From: JAAYCI01 sp031548875
Lineage (GTDB): Bacteria > Bacillota > Clostridia > Oscillospirales > Ruminococcaceae
NCBI GenBank assembly: GCA_031548875.1
Contig: JAVBQQ010000042.1
Coordinates: 1 to 20,837, forward strand
Length of the DNA: 20,837 nt
Direction of reading: 5' to 3'
Shown here: in pieces, positions 8,016-16,077 of the stretch
How positions within the stretch are numbered: position 1 is the stretch's first letter
Layout of the letters: each line of letters opens with the position of its first letter
The notes under the pieces: generated by a model
Told to the model about the DNA's origin: nothing
Database searches by the model: none
What the model saw: the letters and a program-made list of their open reading frames with translations, nothing else
Translations under genes and position numbers: made by a program

Positions 8016-8549
8016 ATGGATGAGCGACTAGACGAACTCATGGAAAAGGCGGGCGTCACCCGTTACGACTGCTACCAGTGCGGCAAATGCACCGGCGGCT
8101 GCCCCATGGCCGACGGAATGGACCTTGGCCCTCGGGGCATCATGCGCTGCGTGCAGATCGGCTCCCTCAAGCGCATTTTGGAGAGCGACACCATCTGGCT
8201 GTGCAGCGGCTGCCACGCCTGCGTGGACCGCTGCCCCCACGACGTGGACGTACCCGCTCTCATCGAGGAGGCCCGGTACGAAGCCATGCGCCGGGGCATC
8301 AAAAGGCGGGACAGCGAAGTGCTGAACAAAGTCTTCGTGAACAACATCAAGATGTTCGGCAAGAGCCACGAGATGATCTTGGCGGGGGCCTACAACGCGC
8401 TGGCGCTGAAGCCCACGCAGGATGTTGCCCACCTGCCCCACATGCTGCAGCACAAAATGATCGAAATCATGCCGAACACGATAGACGGAAACGACGAACT
8501 GGCCGCCATCATTGAACGCGCAGAGGAATGGGACAAAACAAATGACTAG
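8016..8549 (+). CDS. hdrC: Heterodisulfide reductase subunit C-like ferredoxin (HdrC)
   Basis: The 177-residue cytoplasmic ferredoxin has two classic [4Fe-4S] motifs, CYQCGKCTGGCP (from Cys19) and CSGCHACVDRCP (about residue 66), followed by a helical C-terminal region. This is the HdrC layout. In Hdr complexes it links the HdrA flavoprotein to the HdrB catalytic subunit. An AAGAAGG site lies about 10 bp upstream of the ATG. The gene starts 3 bp after the polyprenyl synthase stop, and its end overlaps the HdrB start, so the Hdr genes are part of the same transcript. Confidence 0.92.
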   Translation: MDERLDELMEKAGVTRYDCYQCGKCTGGCPMADGMDLGPRGIMRCVQIGSLKRILESDTIWLCSGCHACVDRCPHDVDVPALIEEARYEAMRRGIKRRDSEVLNKVFVNNIKMFGKSHEMILAGAYNALALKPTQDVAHLPHMLQHKMIEIMPNTIDGNDELAAIIERAEEWDKTND

Positions 8550-9441
8550 ATACTCATATTTTCCCGGCTGTGCCACCGAGAGCACAGCGAAAACCAGCCA
8601 GGCGGCAAATGATTTCGTCATGAACCGCCTGGGCATCGACCTTGTGGAGATCCGCGACTGGAACTGCTGCGGCGCCACCTCCGGCCACACGCTGGGCGAG
8701 GCCTTGGGCCTCGCGCTACCCGCCCGCAGCCTGGCTCGCGCCGAAAGCGACTACCCGGATCTTGACGTGGTGACGGCCTGCGCCTCCTGCTACGCGCGGC
8801 TCAAACTGACCGCCCACAAGGTGCGCACCGAAGAAGACACCCGCCAGATGGTGGAGACGGTGCTGCAAAAGCCGTATGCCGCAGAGCGCGAGGTGTTCAA
8901 CTTCCTCGACATCCTGGACACGAACGAGATGCGCGAAAAGATCGCGGACAATATCCTGCGGCCGTTCAAGAACCTGAAGGTGGCCTGCTACTACGGCTGC
9001 CTCAACATCCGCCCGGAAGAGATCACCGGCGCGGCCGACCGCGAGAACCCCATGTCCATGGACCGTCTTGCCGCCCTTACCGGCGCCGAAGCAGTAGACT
9101 GGAGTTACAAGACCGAGTGCTGCGGCGCCGCCCACCAGAACGACGCCGCCCGCGAAGCGCGCCCGCTCGTCTGGCGCATCCTGGACAACGCGCGCGCAAA
9201 CGGCGCGGACATGGTCCTCACCGCCTGCCCCATGTGCAACATGAACCTCGAGATGCGCCAGCAGCAGTACATCAACAAGCGCGGCGGAAGCACCATTCCC
9301 ATCCTGTCCATCACCGAGCTGCTGGCCGTGGCCATGGGCGCGGGCGGCAAGCGCCTCAACCTGCAGACCCATCACGTGCCGGTGGTTCCAGTGCTGAAAT
9401 CCGCCCTGGCGGGCGACGAGAGTGAGGTGCTGTTTATATGA
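8542..9441 (+). CDS. hdrB: Heterodisulfide reductase subunit B-like protein (HdrB)
   Basis: The 299-residue protein starts MTRYSYFPGC, the standard HdrB beginning. It has two CCG domains: NCCGATSGHT with CASCY in the N-terminal half, and ECCGAAHQND with CPMCN in the C-terminal half. In methanogen HdrB such CCG motifs bind two non-cubane [4Fe-4S] clusters that cleave disulfides. Here the electron acceptor is unknown. The start at 8542 is preferred over an in-frame ATG at 8512 because it removes ten residues not seen in the family. It overlaps hdrC by 8 bp, and its stop overlaps the hdrA start (ATGA). Both cysteine sets look complete, so the subunit should be catalytically competent. Confidence 0.92.
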   Translation: MTRYSYFPGCATESTAKTSQAANDFVMNRLGIDLVEIRDWNCCGATSGHTLGEALGLALPARSLARAESDYPDLDVVTACASCYARLKLTAHKVRTEEDTRQMVETVLQKPYAAEREVFNFLDILDTNEMREKIADNILRPFKNLKVACYYGCLNIRPEEITGAADRENPMSMDRLAALTGAEAVDWSYKTECCGAAHQNDAAREARPLVWRILDNARANGADMVLTACPMCNMNLEMRQQQYINKRGGSTIPILSITELLAVAMGAGGKRLNLQTHHVPVVPVLKSALAGDESEVLFI

Positions 9442-11417
9442 GCAAAGTGGGCGTATTTGTATGCCACTGCGGCACCAACATCGCCGCCACCGTGGACGTG
9501 GAAGCGGTGGCCGATGCCGCCAGGGGCATGCCCGGCGTGGCCTATGCCGCCGAGTACAAGTACATGTGTTCAGAGCCGGGGCAGCAGATGATCCTCGACG
9601 CCATCAAAGAGCACGGCCTTAAGCGCATCGTCATCGCCTCCTGCTCGCCCCGTATGCACGAAGTCACCTTCCGCAAGATGCTAAAGAAGACCGACGTGAA
9701 CGAGTATTTCCTCGAAATCGCCAACATCCGCGAGCAGGTGTCCTGGGTGCATACGGACAAAGCCAAGGCCACCGAAAAAGCCATCGACCTCGTGCGCATG
9801 GCGGTGGCCAAGGTGCAGCGCAACGAACCGCTCACCACCTCCACCATCCCCATCACCAAGAAGGCGCTGATCATCGGCGGCGGCATTGCCGGCATCCAGG
9901 CCGCGCTGGACATCGCCGACGCCGGGCACGAGGTGACCCTGCTGGAACGGGAGCCCTCCATCGGCGGCAAGATGGCCATGCTGGACAAGACCTTCCCCAC
10001 GCTGGACTGCTCCGCCTGCATCAGCACCCCCAAGATGGTGGACGTCTCCGCCCATCCGAACATCCGGTTGCTCACCTACAGCGAGGTGGCCGGCGTGAAA
10101 GGCTATGTGGGCAACTTCACGGTCACCATCAGGCAGAAGGCGCGGTATGTGAACCACGACATCTGCACCGGCTGCGGCGCGTGCGAGCAGAAATGCCCCG
10201 CCAAGGTGGACAGCGACTTCAACCAGGGCCTGGCCAAGCGCACGGCCATCTACAAGCTGTTCCCCCAGGCCGTGCCGGCAAAACCGGTCATCGACAAGGA
10301 CTCCTGCATAAAACTCAAAACGGGCAAGTGCGGCGTGTGCGAGAAGGTCTGCCCGCTGGGCTGTATCAACTACGAGGACGAAGACCGCGAGTTTGAAGAA
10401 CAGTTCGGCACCATCATCCTCGCCACCGGCTACCAGCTGGTGGACTGGGCCTCCCTATATGACGAGTACGGCGCTGGCCGCTACCCGGACGTCATCACCG
10501 GCCTGCAATTTGAGCGGACGGTAAATGCCTCCGGCCCCACCGAGGGCCACATCGTCCGCCCGTCCGACGGCAAGGAACCCCAGACGGTGGTCATCGTGAA
10601 GTGCGTGGGCAGCCGAGACCCCAAAAAGGGCAAGAGCTACTGCTCCCGCGCCTGCTGCATGTACGCGGCCAAGCACGCACATCAGATTTTGGAAAAACTG
10701 CCGAACAGCCGGGTGTTCATCTTCTACATCGACGTGCGCACCCCGGGCAAGGGCTACGAAGAATTCTACGACCAGACGCGCAAGGACGGCGCGATTTACG
10801 TGCGCGGCCGCCTGTCCAAGATCTTCAAGGAGGGCGACAGCCTCGTCTGCCAGGGCGAAGACTCGCTGCTGAATGAGAAGGTGCGCGTCAAGGCCGACCT
10901 CGTCATCCTGGAAACCGCCATGGAGCCGAGCGAAGGCGCTGGCGCCGTCACCGGCATGCTGGGCGTGGCGCGCGATGTGAACGGTTGGATCCAGGAGGCG
11001 CACCCCAAGCTGCGCCCGGTGGAAACGCAGGTAGGCGGCGTGTTCCTGGCCGGCACCTGCCAGGGCCCCAAAGACATACCGGACACGGTCTCCCAGGCGT
11101 CGGCCGCTGCGGCCAAGGCCATCGGCCTGCTCAACAAGGACGTGATGGAGACCTCGCCCATGATCGCAAACGTGGCGCGCGACAAGTGCAGCGGCTGCGG
11201 CGCGTGCGAACCCATCTGCCCGTACAAGGCCATCACCCTCGAACAGATGCCCGACCGCGACGGCGCCAAGAAGATCGAACGGCTGGCCGCCAACGTGAAC
11301 GCCGGGCTCTGCCAGGGCTGCGGCGCCTGCACCGTGGCCTGCCGCACCGGCGCCATCGACCTGCGCGGCTTCACCAACAACCAGATCTTGAAGGAGGTGG
11401 ACGCGCTTTGGCGTTGA
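9438..11417 (+). CDS. hdrA: Heterodisulfide reductase subunit A-like flavoprotein (HdrA)
   Basis: The 659-residue protein has the full HdrA domain order: an N-terminal domain (MSKVGVFVCHCGTNIA), an FAD-binding Rossmann fold with GGGIAG near residue 147 and LDCSACISTPKM after it, an inserted ferredoxin region (CTGCGACEQKCP and CGVCEKVCP), and a C-terminal two-cluster ferredoxin (CSGCGACEPICP and CQGCGACTVACR). HdrA carries the bifurcating FAD in methanogen MvhADG-HdrABC and Flx-Hdr complexes. It should take electrons from FlxD and split them between HdrB and ferredoxin. The stop TGA is followed in the same frame, with no further stop, by the FlxD gene; this is noted separately. Length and motifs are normal, with no sign of decay. 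Confidence 0.95.
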   Translation: MSKVGVFVCHCGTNIAATVDVEAVADAARGMPGVAYAAEYKYMCSEPGQQMILDAIKEHGLKRIVIASCSPRMHEVTFRKMLKKTDVNEYFLEIANIREQVSWVHTDKAKATEKAIDLVRMAVAKVQRNEPLTTSTIPITKKALIIGGGIAGIQAALDIADAGHEVTLLEREPSIGGKMAMLDKTFPTLDCSACISTPKMVDVSAHPNIRLLTYSEVAGVKGYVGNFTVTIRQKARYVNHDICTGCGACEQKCPAKVDSDFNQGLAKRTAIYKLFPQAVPAKPVIDKDSCIKLKTGKCGVCEKVCPLGCINYEDEDREFEEQFGTIILATGYQLVDWASLYDEYGAGRYPDVITGLQFERTVNASGPTEGHIVRPSDGKEPQTVVIVKCVGSRDPKKGKSYCSRACCMYAAKHAHQILEKLPNSRVFIFYIDVRTPGKGYEEFYDQTRKDGAIYVRGRLSKIFKEGDSLVCQGEDSLLNEKVRVKADLVILETAMEPSEGAGAVTGMLGVARDVNGWIQEAHPKLRPVETQVGGVFLAGTCQGPKDIPDTVSQASAAAAKAIGLLNKDVMETSPMIANVARDKCSGCGACEPICPYKAITLEQMPDRDGAKKIERLAANVNAGLCQGCGACTVACRTGAIDLRGFTNNQILKEVDALWR

Positions 11418-11456
11418 GTATGGCGTATCGCTTTCAAACTCAACTGGCGTTTGCTT

Positions 11457-11903
11457 ATGAATGATTTGAATTACGAGCCGAAAATCCTGGCCTTCTGCTG
11501 CAACTGGTGTACCTACACCGGGGCCGACCTTGCCGGCCTGAACCGCATGAAATACCCCGAGAACGTGCGGGTGGTGCGGGTGCCCTGCTCCGGCCGGGTG
11601 AACCCCCAGTTCATCCTGCGGGCCTTCCAGAAAGGGGCCGACGGCGTGATGGTGTGCGGCTGCCACCCCGGCGACTGCCACTATACCTCCGGCAACTACT
11701 TTACCCGCCGCCGCTTCATGCTCATGAAGAAGCTGCTGGCCTACAATGGCTTCGACCCCGAGCGCTTCCACGCCCGGTGGATATCGGGCAGCGAGGCCGC
11801 CAAGTTCCGCGATACGGTGGCCGAAGTGTCCGCCCAGGTAAAGGCCCTGGGCCCGAACAAGAAATACCGCGCACCGGCGCCCGCAAGGGAGGAGACACCG
11901 TGA
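11457..11903 (+). CDS. flxD: MvhD/FlxD-like [2Fe-2S] protein
   Basis: The 148-residue protein of the MvhD (methyl-viologen-reducing hydrogenase delta) family has the expected cysteines: FCCNWCTY near the N terminus, VPCSGR near residue 40 and CGCHPGDCHY near residue 65, which bind a [2Fe-2S] cluster. It connects an electron-input module (here FlxABC) to HdrA. The start is uncertain: ATG 11457 gives the usual N terminus, TTG 11451 is two codons earlier, and neither has a good ribosome binding site. The open frame continues upstream to the hdrA stop codon, so translational coupling or read-through is possible. The stop overlaps the flxC GTG start (GTGA). Confidence 0.9.
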   Translation: MNDLNYEPKILAFCCNWCTYTGADLAGLNRMKYPENVRVVRVPCSGRVNPQFILRAFQKGADGVMVCGCHPGDCHYTSGNYFTRRRFMLMKKLLAYNGFDPERFHARWISGSEAAKFRDTVAEVSAQVKALGPNKKYRAPAPAREETP

Positions 11904-12745
11904 ACAGCGAAGCACAGACCCAAAAAATGGCCGAGGCCGCAAAGCGACTGCTGGAAAAAGACGAGGTGGGCTACGTCATCGGCTGGAAAGCCACCCGCTT
12001 CCCCGACAAGACCACCCCCGCCTTCATCCGCAAGGCCGAAGACGCCGGCCAGCTCGTGTGGAACGAGCACACGCTGCACGGCATCGCCAAATACCTGCTG
12101 GACGACAAGTACCCCGAAAAGAAGATCGGCATCTTCGCCCGCGGGTGCGACTCGAAGGCCATCAACCGCATGCTGGCCGACAACCAGATCGAGCGGGACA
12201 ACCTCTACATCATCGGCCTGCCCTGCGAAGGCAAGAGCGACGAAAAATGCCAGAGCTGCACCCAGCACAACCCCCTCGTGTACGACGAGCTGTTGTGGGA
12301 GGAGGTGGCAGAAGCCGCCCCCGCTAAAGACCGTTTCGACGGCGTCGCGGACATCGAGGCCATGAGCGCGGACGAGCGCTACGCCTACTGGAGCGATGTG
12401 TACAGCCGGTGCATCCGCTGCTACGCCTGCCGCAACGTCTGCCCCGTGTGCAGCTGCCGCGAATGCTATGTGGACATGAACAAGACCGGCTTCCAGGGCA
12501 AATACCACAGCGTTTCCGAAAACTTCAACTTTGGCCTCACCCGCGCCTTCCATGTAGGCGACCGCTGCATCGAATGCGGCGAGTGCGAACGCGTCTGCCC
12601 CATGGGCCTGCCCATCACCCGGCAGACGAAGAAGATCATCCAGGAGATCGGGGCGCTGGCAGGCGAGTACACCTCCGGCCTCTCGGCCGAAGAGGAGACC
12701 TTCCTCGCCGCGTTCGACCTCGACGACAAAGACGATTTCATGTAA
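11900..12745 (+). CDS. flxC: FlxC-like 4Fe-4S protein
   Basis: The 281-residue iron-sulfur protein starts at GTG 11900, overlapping the flxD stop and preceded by AAGGGAGGAG. The N-terminal half contains ARGCDSKAINRML and LPCEGKSDEKCQSCTQ, as in coenzyme F420-reducing hydrogenase beta-like proteins. The C-terminal half has a two-cluster ferredoxin (CIRCYACRNVCP with CSCREC, and CIECGECERVCP). This matches the FlxC subunit that accompanies FlxA, FlxB and FlxD in Flx-Hdr loci. The role assignment rests mainly on the neighbours and the cysteine pattern; its separate electron-transfer role is not well defined. Confidence 0.82.
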   Translation: MNSEAQTQKMAEAAKRLLEKDEVGYVIGWKATRFPDKTTPAFIRKAEDAGQLVWNEHTLHGIAKYLLDDKYPEKKIGIFARGCDSKAINRMLADNQIERDNLYIIGLPCEGKSDEKCQSCTQHNPLVYDELLWEEVAEAAPAKDRFDGVADIEAMSADERYAYWSDVYSRCIRCYACRNVCPVCSCRECYVDMNKTGFQGKYHSVSENFNFGLTRAFHVGDRCIECGECERVCPMGLPITRQTKKIIQEIGALAGEYTSGLSAEEETFLAAFDLDDKDDFM

Positions 12746-12774
12746 CCCTCTCCGGGAGAAAGGAAGATGCTTCT

Positions 12775-13773
12775 ATGATCCTCAAAAGCGAAAAACTGAA
12801 TGAAGCCCTTTCCCGGTTGCGGCAGGACCGTCAGGTGGTGCTGCCCATCGGCGAGGGGGACAAGCTGGCCTTCACGGCCTGGGACGGCGTCTCAGCGCCC
12901 AATTTCGGCGGCAACAGCGTTGTGCCGCCCAAGGACGTGCTCTTTCCCCGCAGCGAGGCGCTGTACGACATGGACCTGGCCACGGGGGAGGTGCGGGCGC
13001 CCAGCCCGGACAACAAGACCGTACTCGTTGGGGCCCGCCCCTGTGATGTGCGCAGCATGGAAAACCTGGACTGCGCCTTTTTGGAGGGCGGCTATGAGGA
13101 TGCAAACTACGCCGCCCGCCGGGACGCCCTTGCGGTGGTGGCCCTGGCCTGCGCATCCATCCCCACACGCACCTGCTTCTGCGACTCGATGGGCGGCAGC
13201 CCAATGGAGGCCCCCGGGGCCGACCTGCTGTTGACCGAAGTGGCGGACGGCTGGCTTGTGGACGCGCAAACCGACAAAGGCAAAGAGATCGAAGCCTTGT
13301 GGAAGGACCTGCTGACCGAAACCAAGGCCAAAAAGCCTGCGGCCCCCCAATGCGGCTTGAAGGTGGACCGGCCCGAAAACCTGCCCGCCCTGCTGATGGC
13401 CCAGTTCGAGGACCCCATGTGGGAGGCCCTTTCCGAGGCCTGCCTCGGCTGCGGTTGCTGCTCGTTCATCTGCCCCACCTGCTACTGCTTCGACATCGAC
13501 CGCCAGACCAAGGGCAGCGACGTGACCACCTTCCGCTGCTGGGACAGCTGCATGTTCAGCGATTACTCCCGCATGGCTGGCGGTCACAACCCCCGCCCGT
13601 CTAAAAAGGAGCGGCTGCGCAACCGCTACCTGCACAAGCTGGCCTACTTTGACGAACGCTACGGCAAAACGCTGTGCGTGGGCTGTGGGCGCTGCATCGA
13701 AAAGTGCCCTGCGGGGCTCGACATCACCCGCGTCATCGAGTATGCTGCAAGTAAGGAAGGGGTGAAGGCGTGA
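12775..13773 (+). CDS. flxB: FlxB-like 4Fe-4S dicluster protein (AsrA/HydB-type)
   Basis: The 332-residue protein resembles the AsrA/sulfhydrogenase-beta family. It has the LVGARPCDVRSMENLD motif near residue 85, CFCDSMGG near residue 140, and a C-terminal two-cluster ferredoxin (CLGCGCCSFICPTCYCFDI and CVGCGRCIEKCP). It is the electron relay next to the FAD/NAD subunit FlxA. ATG 12775 is chosen because an AGAAAGGAAG site precedes it; the longer open frame lies inside flxC. The stop overlaps the flxA GTG start (GTGA). The pairing with an AsrB-like protein directly downstream is typical. Confidence 0.86.
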   Translation: MILKSEKLNEALSRLRQDRQVVLPIGEGDKLAFTAWDGVSAPNFGGNSVVPPKDVLFPRSEALYDMDLATGEVRAPSPDNKTVLVGARPCDVRSMENLDCAFLEGGYEDANYAARRDALAVVALACASIPTRTCFCDSMGGSPMEAPGADLLLTEVADGWLVDAQTDKGKEIEALWKDLLTETKAKKPAAPQCGLKVDRPENLPALLMAQFEDPMWEALSEACLGCGCCSFICPTCYCFDIDRQTKGSDVTTFRCWDSCMFSDYSRMAGGHNPRPSKKERLRNRYLHKLAYFDERYGKTLCVGCGRCIEKCPAGLDITRVIEYAASKEGVKA

Positions 13774-14627
13774 GCGCGAACACAGAGACAAAAGAGCATG
13801 TCTGCACCTGGGACAAAAATCCTCTCGTCCCCTTCCCCTGCAAGGTCATCAAGATCACTCTGGAAACCAGCGACGTGAAGACCTTCCGCCTGCAAAAGAT
13901 AGACGGCACAAAGCCTTTCTCGCCCATGCCCGGCCAGCTGGCCATGATCTCCCTGCCCGAGGTGGGTGAGGCGATGTTCTCTATCACCGCCCAGGGCGAC
14001 GACTGGATCGAGTCCTCCATCAAGCGGGTGGGCCTGCTCACCGAGGCCCTGCACGACCTGGACGAGGGCGATACCATCTTTGTGCGCGGCCCCTACGGCA
14101 ACCACTTTCCCGTGGAAGAGTTAAAGGGCAAAGACCTGCTCTTCGTGGGTGGCGGCATCGGCCTGGCTCCCGTGCGCTCCCTCATCCGCTACTGCATGGA
14201 CCACCGGGAGGACTACGGTGAACTGGACATCCTCTACGGCTCCCGCACCAAGGAGGACCTGGTCTTCAAAGAAGACCTCTTTGAGAACTGGCCCTGTCAG
14301 GAGTGCGGCACCCATGTGACCATCGACGTGGAGGAGAGCTGCTGGGACGGCCACGTGGGCTTTGTGCCCAGCTACCTGGAGGAAAAGGCTTTCTCGCCCG
14401 ACAACCGCGTCGCCATCATCTGCGGCCCGCCCATCATGATCAAGTTCTGCCTGCAGGCCCTCGACAAGATGGGCTTCTCCAAGGAAAACATCATCACCAC
14501 ACTGGAGATGCGCATGAAGTGCGGCGTGGGCACGTGTGGCCGCTGCAACATCGGCAGCAAATACGTCTGCCTGGACGGCCCTGTCTTCTCCATGGCCGAG
14601 CTGGACGAACTGCCAGACGAGAAATGA
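13770..14627 (+). CDS. flxA: FlxA-like FAD/NAD(P)H oxidoreductase subunit (AsrB/DHODB-type)
   Basis: The 285-residue protein has a ferredoxin-NADP reductase-like fold: an FAD-binding barrel (about residues 15-105), an NAD-binding domain beginning with LLFVGGGIGLAPVRSL near residue 123 and containing ICGPPIMI, and a C-terminal [2Fe-2S] cysteine group (MKCGVGTCGRCNIGSKYVC) as in DHOD electron-transfer subunits. It should be the site where NADH enters or leaves the Flx-Hdr complex. Its GTG start overlaps flxB by 4 bp and is preceded by AAGGAAGGGGTG. The order hdrCBA-flxDCBA is unusual only in its arrangement; the complete set of seven subunits is present. Confidence 0.92.
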   Translation: MSANTETKEHVCTWDKNPLVPFPCKVIKITLETSDVKTFRLQKIDGTKPFSPMPGQLAMISLPEVGEAMFSITAQGDDWIESSIKRVGLLTEALHDLDEGDTIFVRGPYGNHFPVEELKGKDLLFVGGGIGLAPVRSLIRYCMDHREDYGELDILYGSRTKEDLVFKEDLFENWPCQECGTHVTIDVEESCWDGHVGFVPSYLEEKAFSPDNRVAIICGPPIMIKFCLQALDKMGFSKENIITTLEMRMKCGVGTCGRCNIGSKYVCLDGPVFSMAELDELPDEK

Positions 14628-14640
14628 GCGGGATAGCGAG

Positions 14641-15663
14641 ATGAAATCAAATGGTTCCCGCTCAAACATGAAGGCCCTGCTGCTCATCCCGTCCGAGCTC
14701 TTGGGCTGCATCCGGCGCAAGGGCTGGCGCAAGCTGAGCGTGCGCGCCGTGGTGGAGCTGGCCGCCCCCCAAACCTGGAGCGCCAGCATCCTGCCGGTCG
14801 TCCTGGCCACGGCGCTGGCCATTGCCGTGGAAGGCACATTCAGCTTCGGCCTCTTCTTCTCCATCCTGGCCACGTCCATCCTGCTGCAGTGCGCGGTGAA
14901 CACCCTCAACGACTACTCCGACTTCATCGCCGGGGTGGACACAGCGGAAAACTGCGACGACCCCACCGACGCCTCGCTCGTCTATCACGACTTCGAGCCG
15001 GTGCTGGCCTTCGCCATCGGGGTCGCCTTCATCGGCGCGGCGCTGTTGTGCGGCCTCTACGCCATCATCGTGGCCGGGCCGCTGCTCATCCTCTTCGGCT
15101 TCATCGGCGCGGTGGTCATCTTTTGCTACTCTTACGGCGCCTGGCCCATCTCGTACACCCCTTCGGGCGAGTTCTTCTCCGGGTTCGTCATGGGCGGCAT
15201 CATCACCTTCGCCACCTATTACGCGCTCACCGGCCATCTCTCCTGGCAGGCCGCCCTCTACAGCGTCCCGCTCATCATCACCATCGGGCTCATCATGCTC
15301 ACGAACAACAGCTGTGACATTGAAAAGGACTCCGCCGCCGACCGCCACACCCTGCCCGGGCGCATCGGGCGGGAGCGGGCCAAAAGGCTGCACGTCATCC
15401 TTTTCGCCATCGCCGCCCTTTTTGCCGGGCTCGTGGTCGTTCTGCGCTTCCCTGGCGGCGCGTGGATGCTGCCCCTCTTTGCGCTGTTCACCATCCCGGT
15501 GGAGTACCGCCAGATCGCCAAAACGGGGCTTTTGCCTGAAAACCGGGTGCAGGCCATGATCGCCACCACCACCACCAACGTCCGCCTTGTAGGCATGTAC
15601 GCGCTGATGATCGGCTTCTCCCGGCTGGCGCTGCTGCCTTCTCCCACATTCGCTTACTTGTAA
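14641..15663 (+). CDS. UbiA-family prenyltransferase, MenA-like
   Basis: The 340-residue integral membrane protein has about eight to nine hydrophobic helices. The two Asp-rich motifs of UbiA prenyltransferases are present: NDYSDFIAGVD at residues 90-100, and NNSCDIEKDSAADRHTLPGR from residue 222 (Asp226, Asp230). The NDYxDxxxGxD and NNxxDIExD forms are those of MenA-type enzymes, which join a polyprenyl chain to 1,4-dihydroxy-2-naphthoate. The acceptor here is not proven. ATG 14641 is chosen, 13 bp after the flxA stop; the longer frame lies inside flxA, and ATG 14668 is an alternative. The ribosome binding site is weak (GGGATAG), so coupling to flxA is likely. No genes for naphthoate ring synthesis are in the window. 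Confidence 0.9.
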   Translation: MKSNGSRSNMKALLLIPSELLGCIRRKGWRKLSVRAVVELAAPQTWSASILPVVLATALAIAVEGTFSFGLFFSILATSILLQCAVNTLNDYSDFIAGVDTAENCDDPTDASLVYHDFEPVLAFAIGVAFIGAALLCGLYAIIVAGPLLILFGFIGAVVIFCYSYGAWPISYTPSGEFFSGFVMGGIITFATYYALTGHLSWQAALYSVPLIITIGLIMLTNNSCDIEKDSAADRHTLPGRIGRERAKRLHVILFAIAALFAGLVVVLRFPGGAWMLPLFALFTIPVEYRQIAKTGLLPENRVQAMIATTTTNVRLVGMYALMIGFSRLALLPSPTFAYL

Positions 15664-15701
15664 ACACATATACAACAAATTCAAATCACGGAGGTATTTG
15701 T

Positions 15702-15917
15702 ATGGTACAGTTCATCAAAAACATGGCAATCGCGGCGGCCATCCTCGCCGTTCTGGGCGTGGCCGCCTTCCTGGTGCTCACTTACTGGGACAAGATCATG
15801 TCCTGGATCAGCGCCGGCGCCCGCATGGCCACCAACATCCTCAAAAACTTCTCGGGCGGCAACGAAGACCAGGCCGATCTGGACGACTTCTACGACTACG
15901 ACCTCGAAGAGATCTAA
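15702..15917 (+). CDS. Small single-helix membrane protein
   Basis: A 71-residue protein with one strong hydrophobic segment (about residues 8-28, AAAILAVLGVAAFLVL), an amphipathic middle and a very acidic C-terminal tail (EDQADLDDFYDYDLEEI). I do not recognise a family. A strong CGGAGG ribosome binding site precedes the ATG, and the gene is the last before the operon terminator, so it is very probably translated and co-expressed with the redox genes. It may anchor the complex at the membrane or act with the prenyltransferase, but this is speculation. Confidence 0.75.
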   Translation: MVQFIKNMAIAAAILAVLGVAAFLVLTYWDKIMSWISAGARMATNILKNFSGGNEDQADLDDFYDYDLEEI

Positions 15918-15958
15918 CATCTGTTTCCCAATCTCCAATCCTTTCCTTTTCTCTCATC

Positions 15959-16007
15959 ATACGGCAGAACGTCCGGCTGAAAAGCCGGACGTTCTGCCGT
16001 ATTTTTG
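15959..16007 (+). terminator. Strong rho-independent terminator of the 12-gene operon
   Basis: A perfect 20-bp stem (15959-15978 with 15983-16002) closes a GAAA tetraloop and is followed by TTTT. It lies 42 bp after the small membrane protein gene and separates this operon from the MarR gene. Confidence 0.95.
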
Positions 16008-16077
16008 TCATTTTATTGTGATATAATGCGTATTTGTGTGTATATTGTCTTTTCATCCAGGTGCCTTAAAAAAATGC

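Noticed and set aside
11415..11417. UGA between hdrA and flxD as a selenocysteine codon
   Set aside because: The position is at the end of a complete ferredoxin domain with no redox-active partner residue, and I see no convincing hairpin of the bacterial SECIS kind directly downstream. Kept only as an in-frame stop observation.
10455..11942. Long open frame (495 codons) on the minus strand across hdrA and flxD
   Set aside because: It lies antisense to two well-recognised genes, shows no recognisable motif and has the same low-quality composition as other GC-driven shadows.
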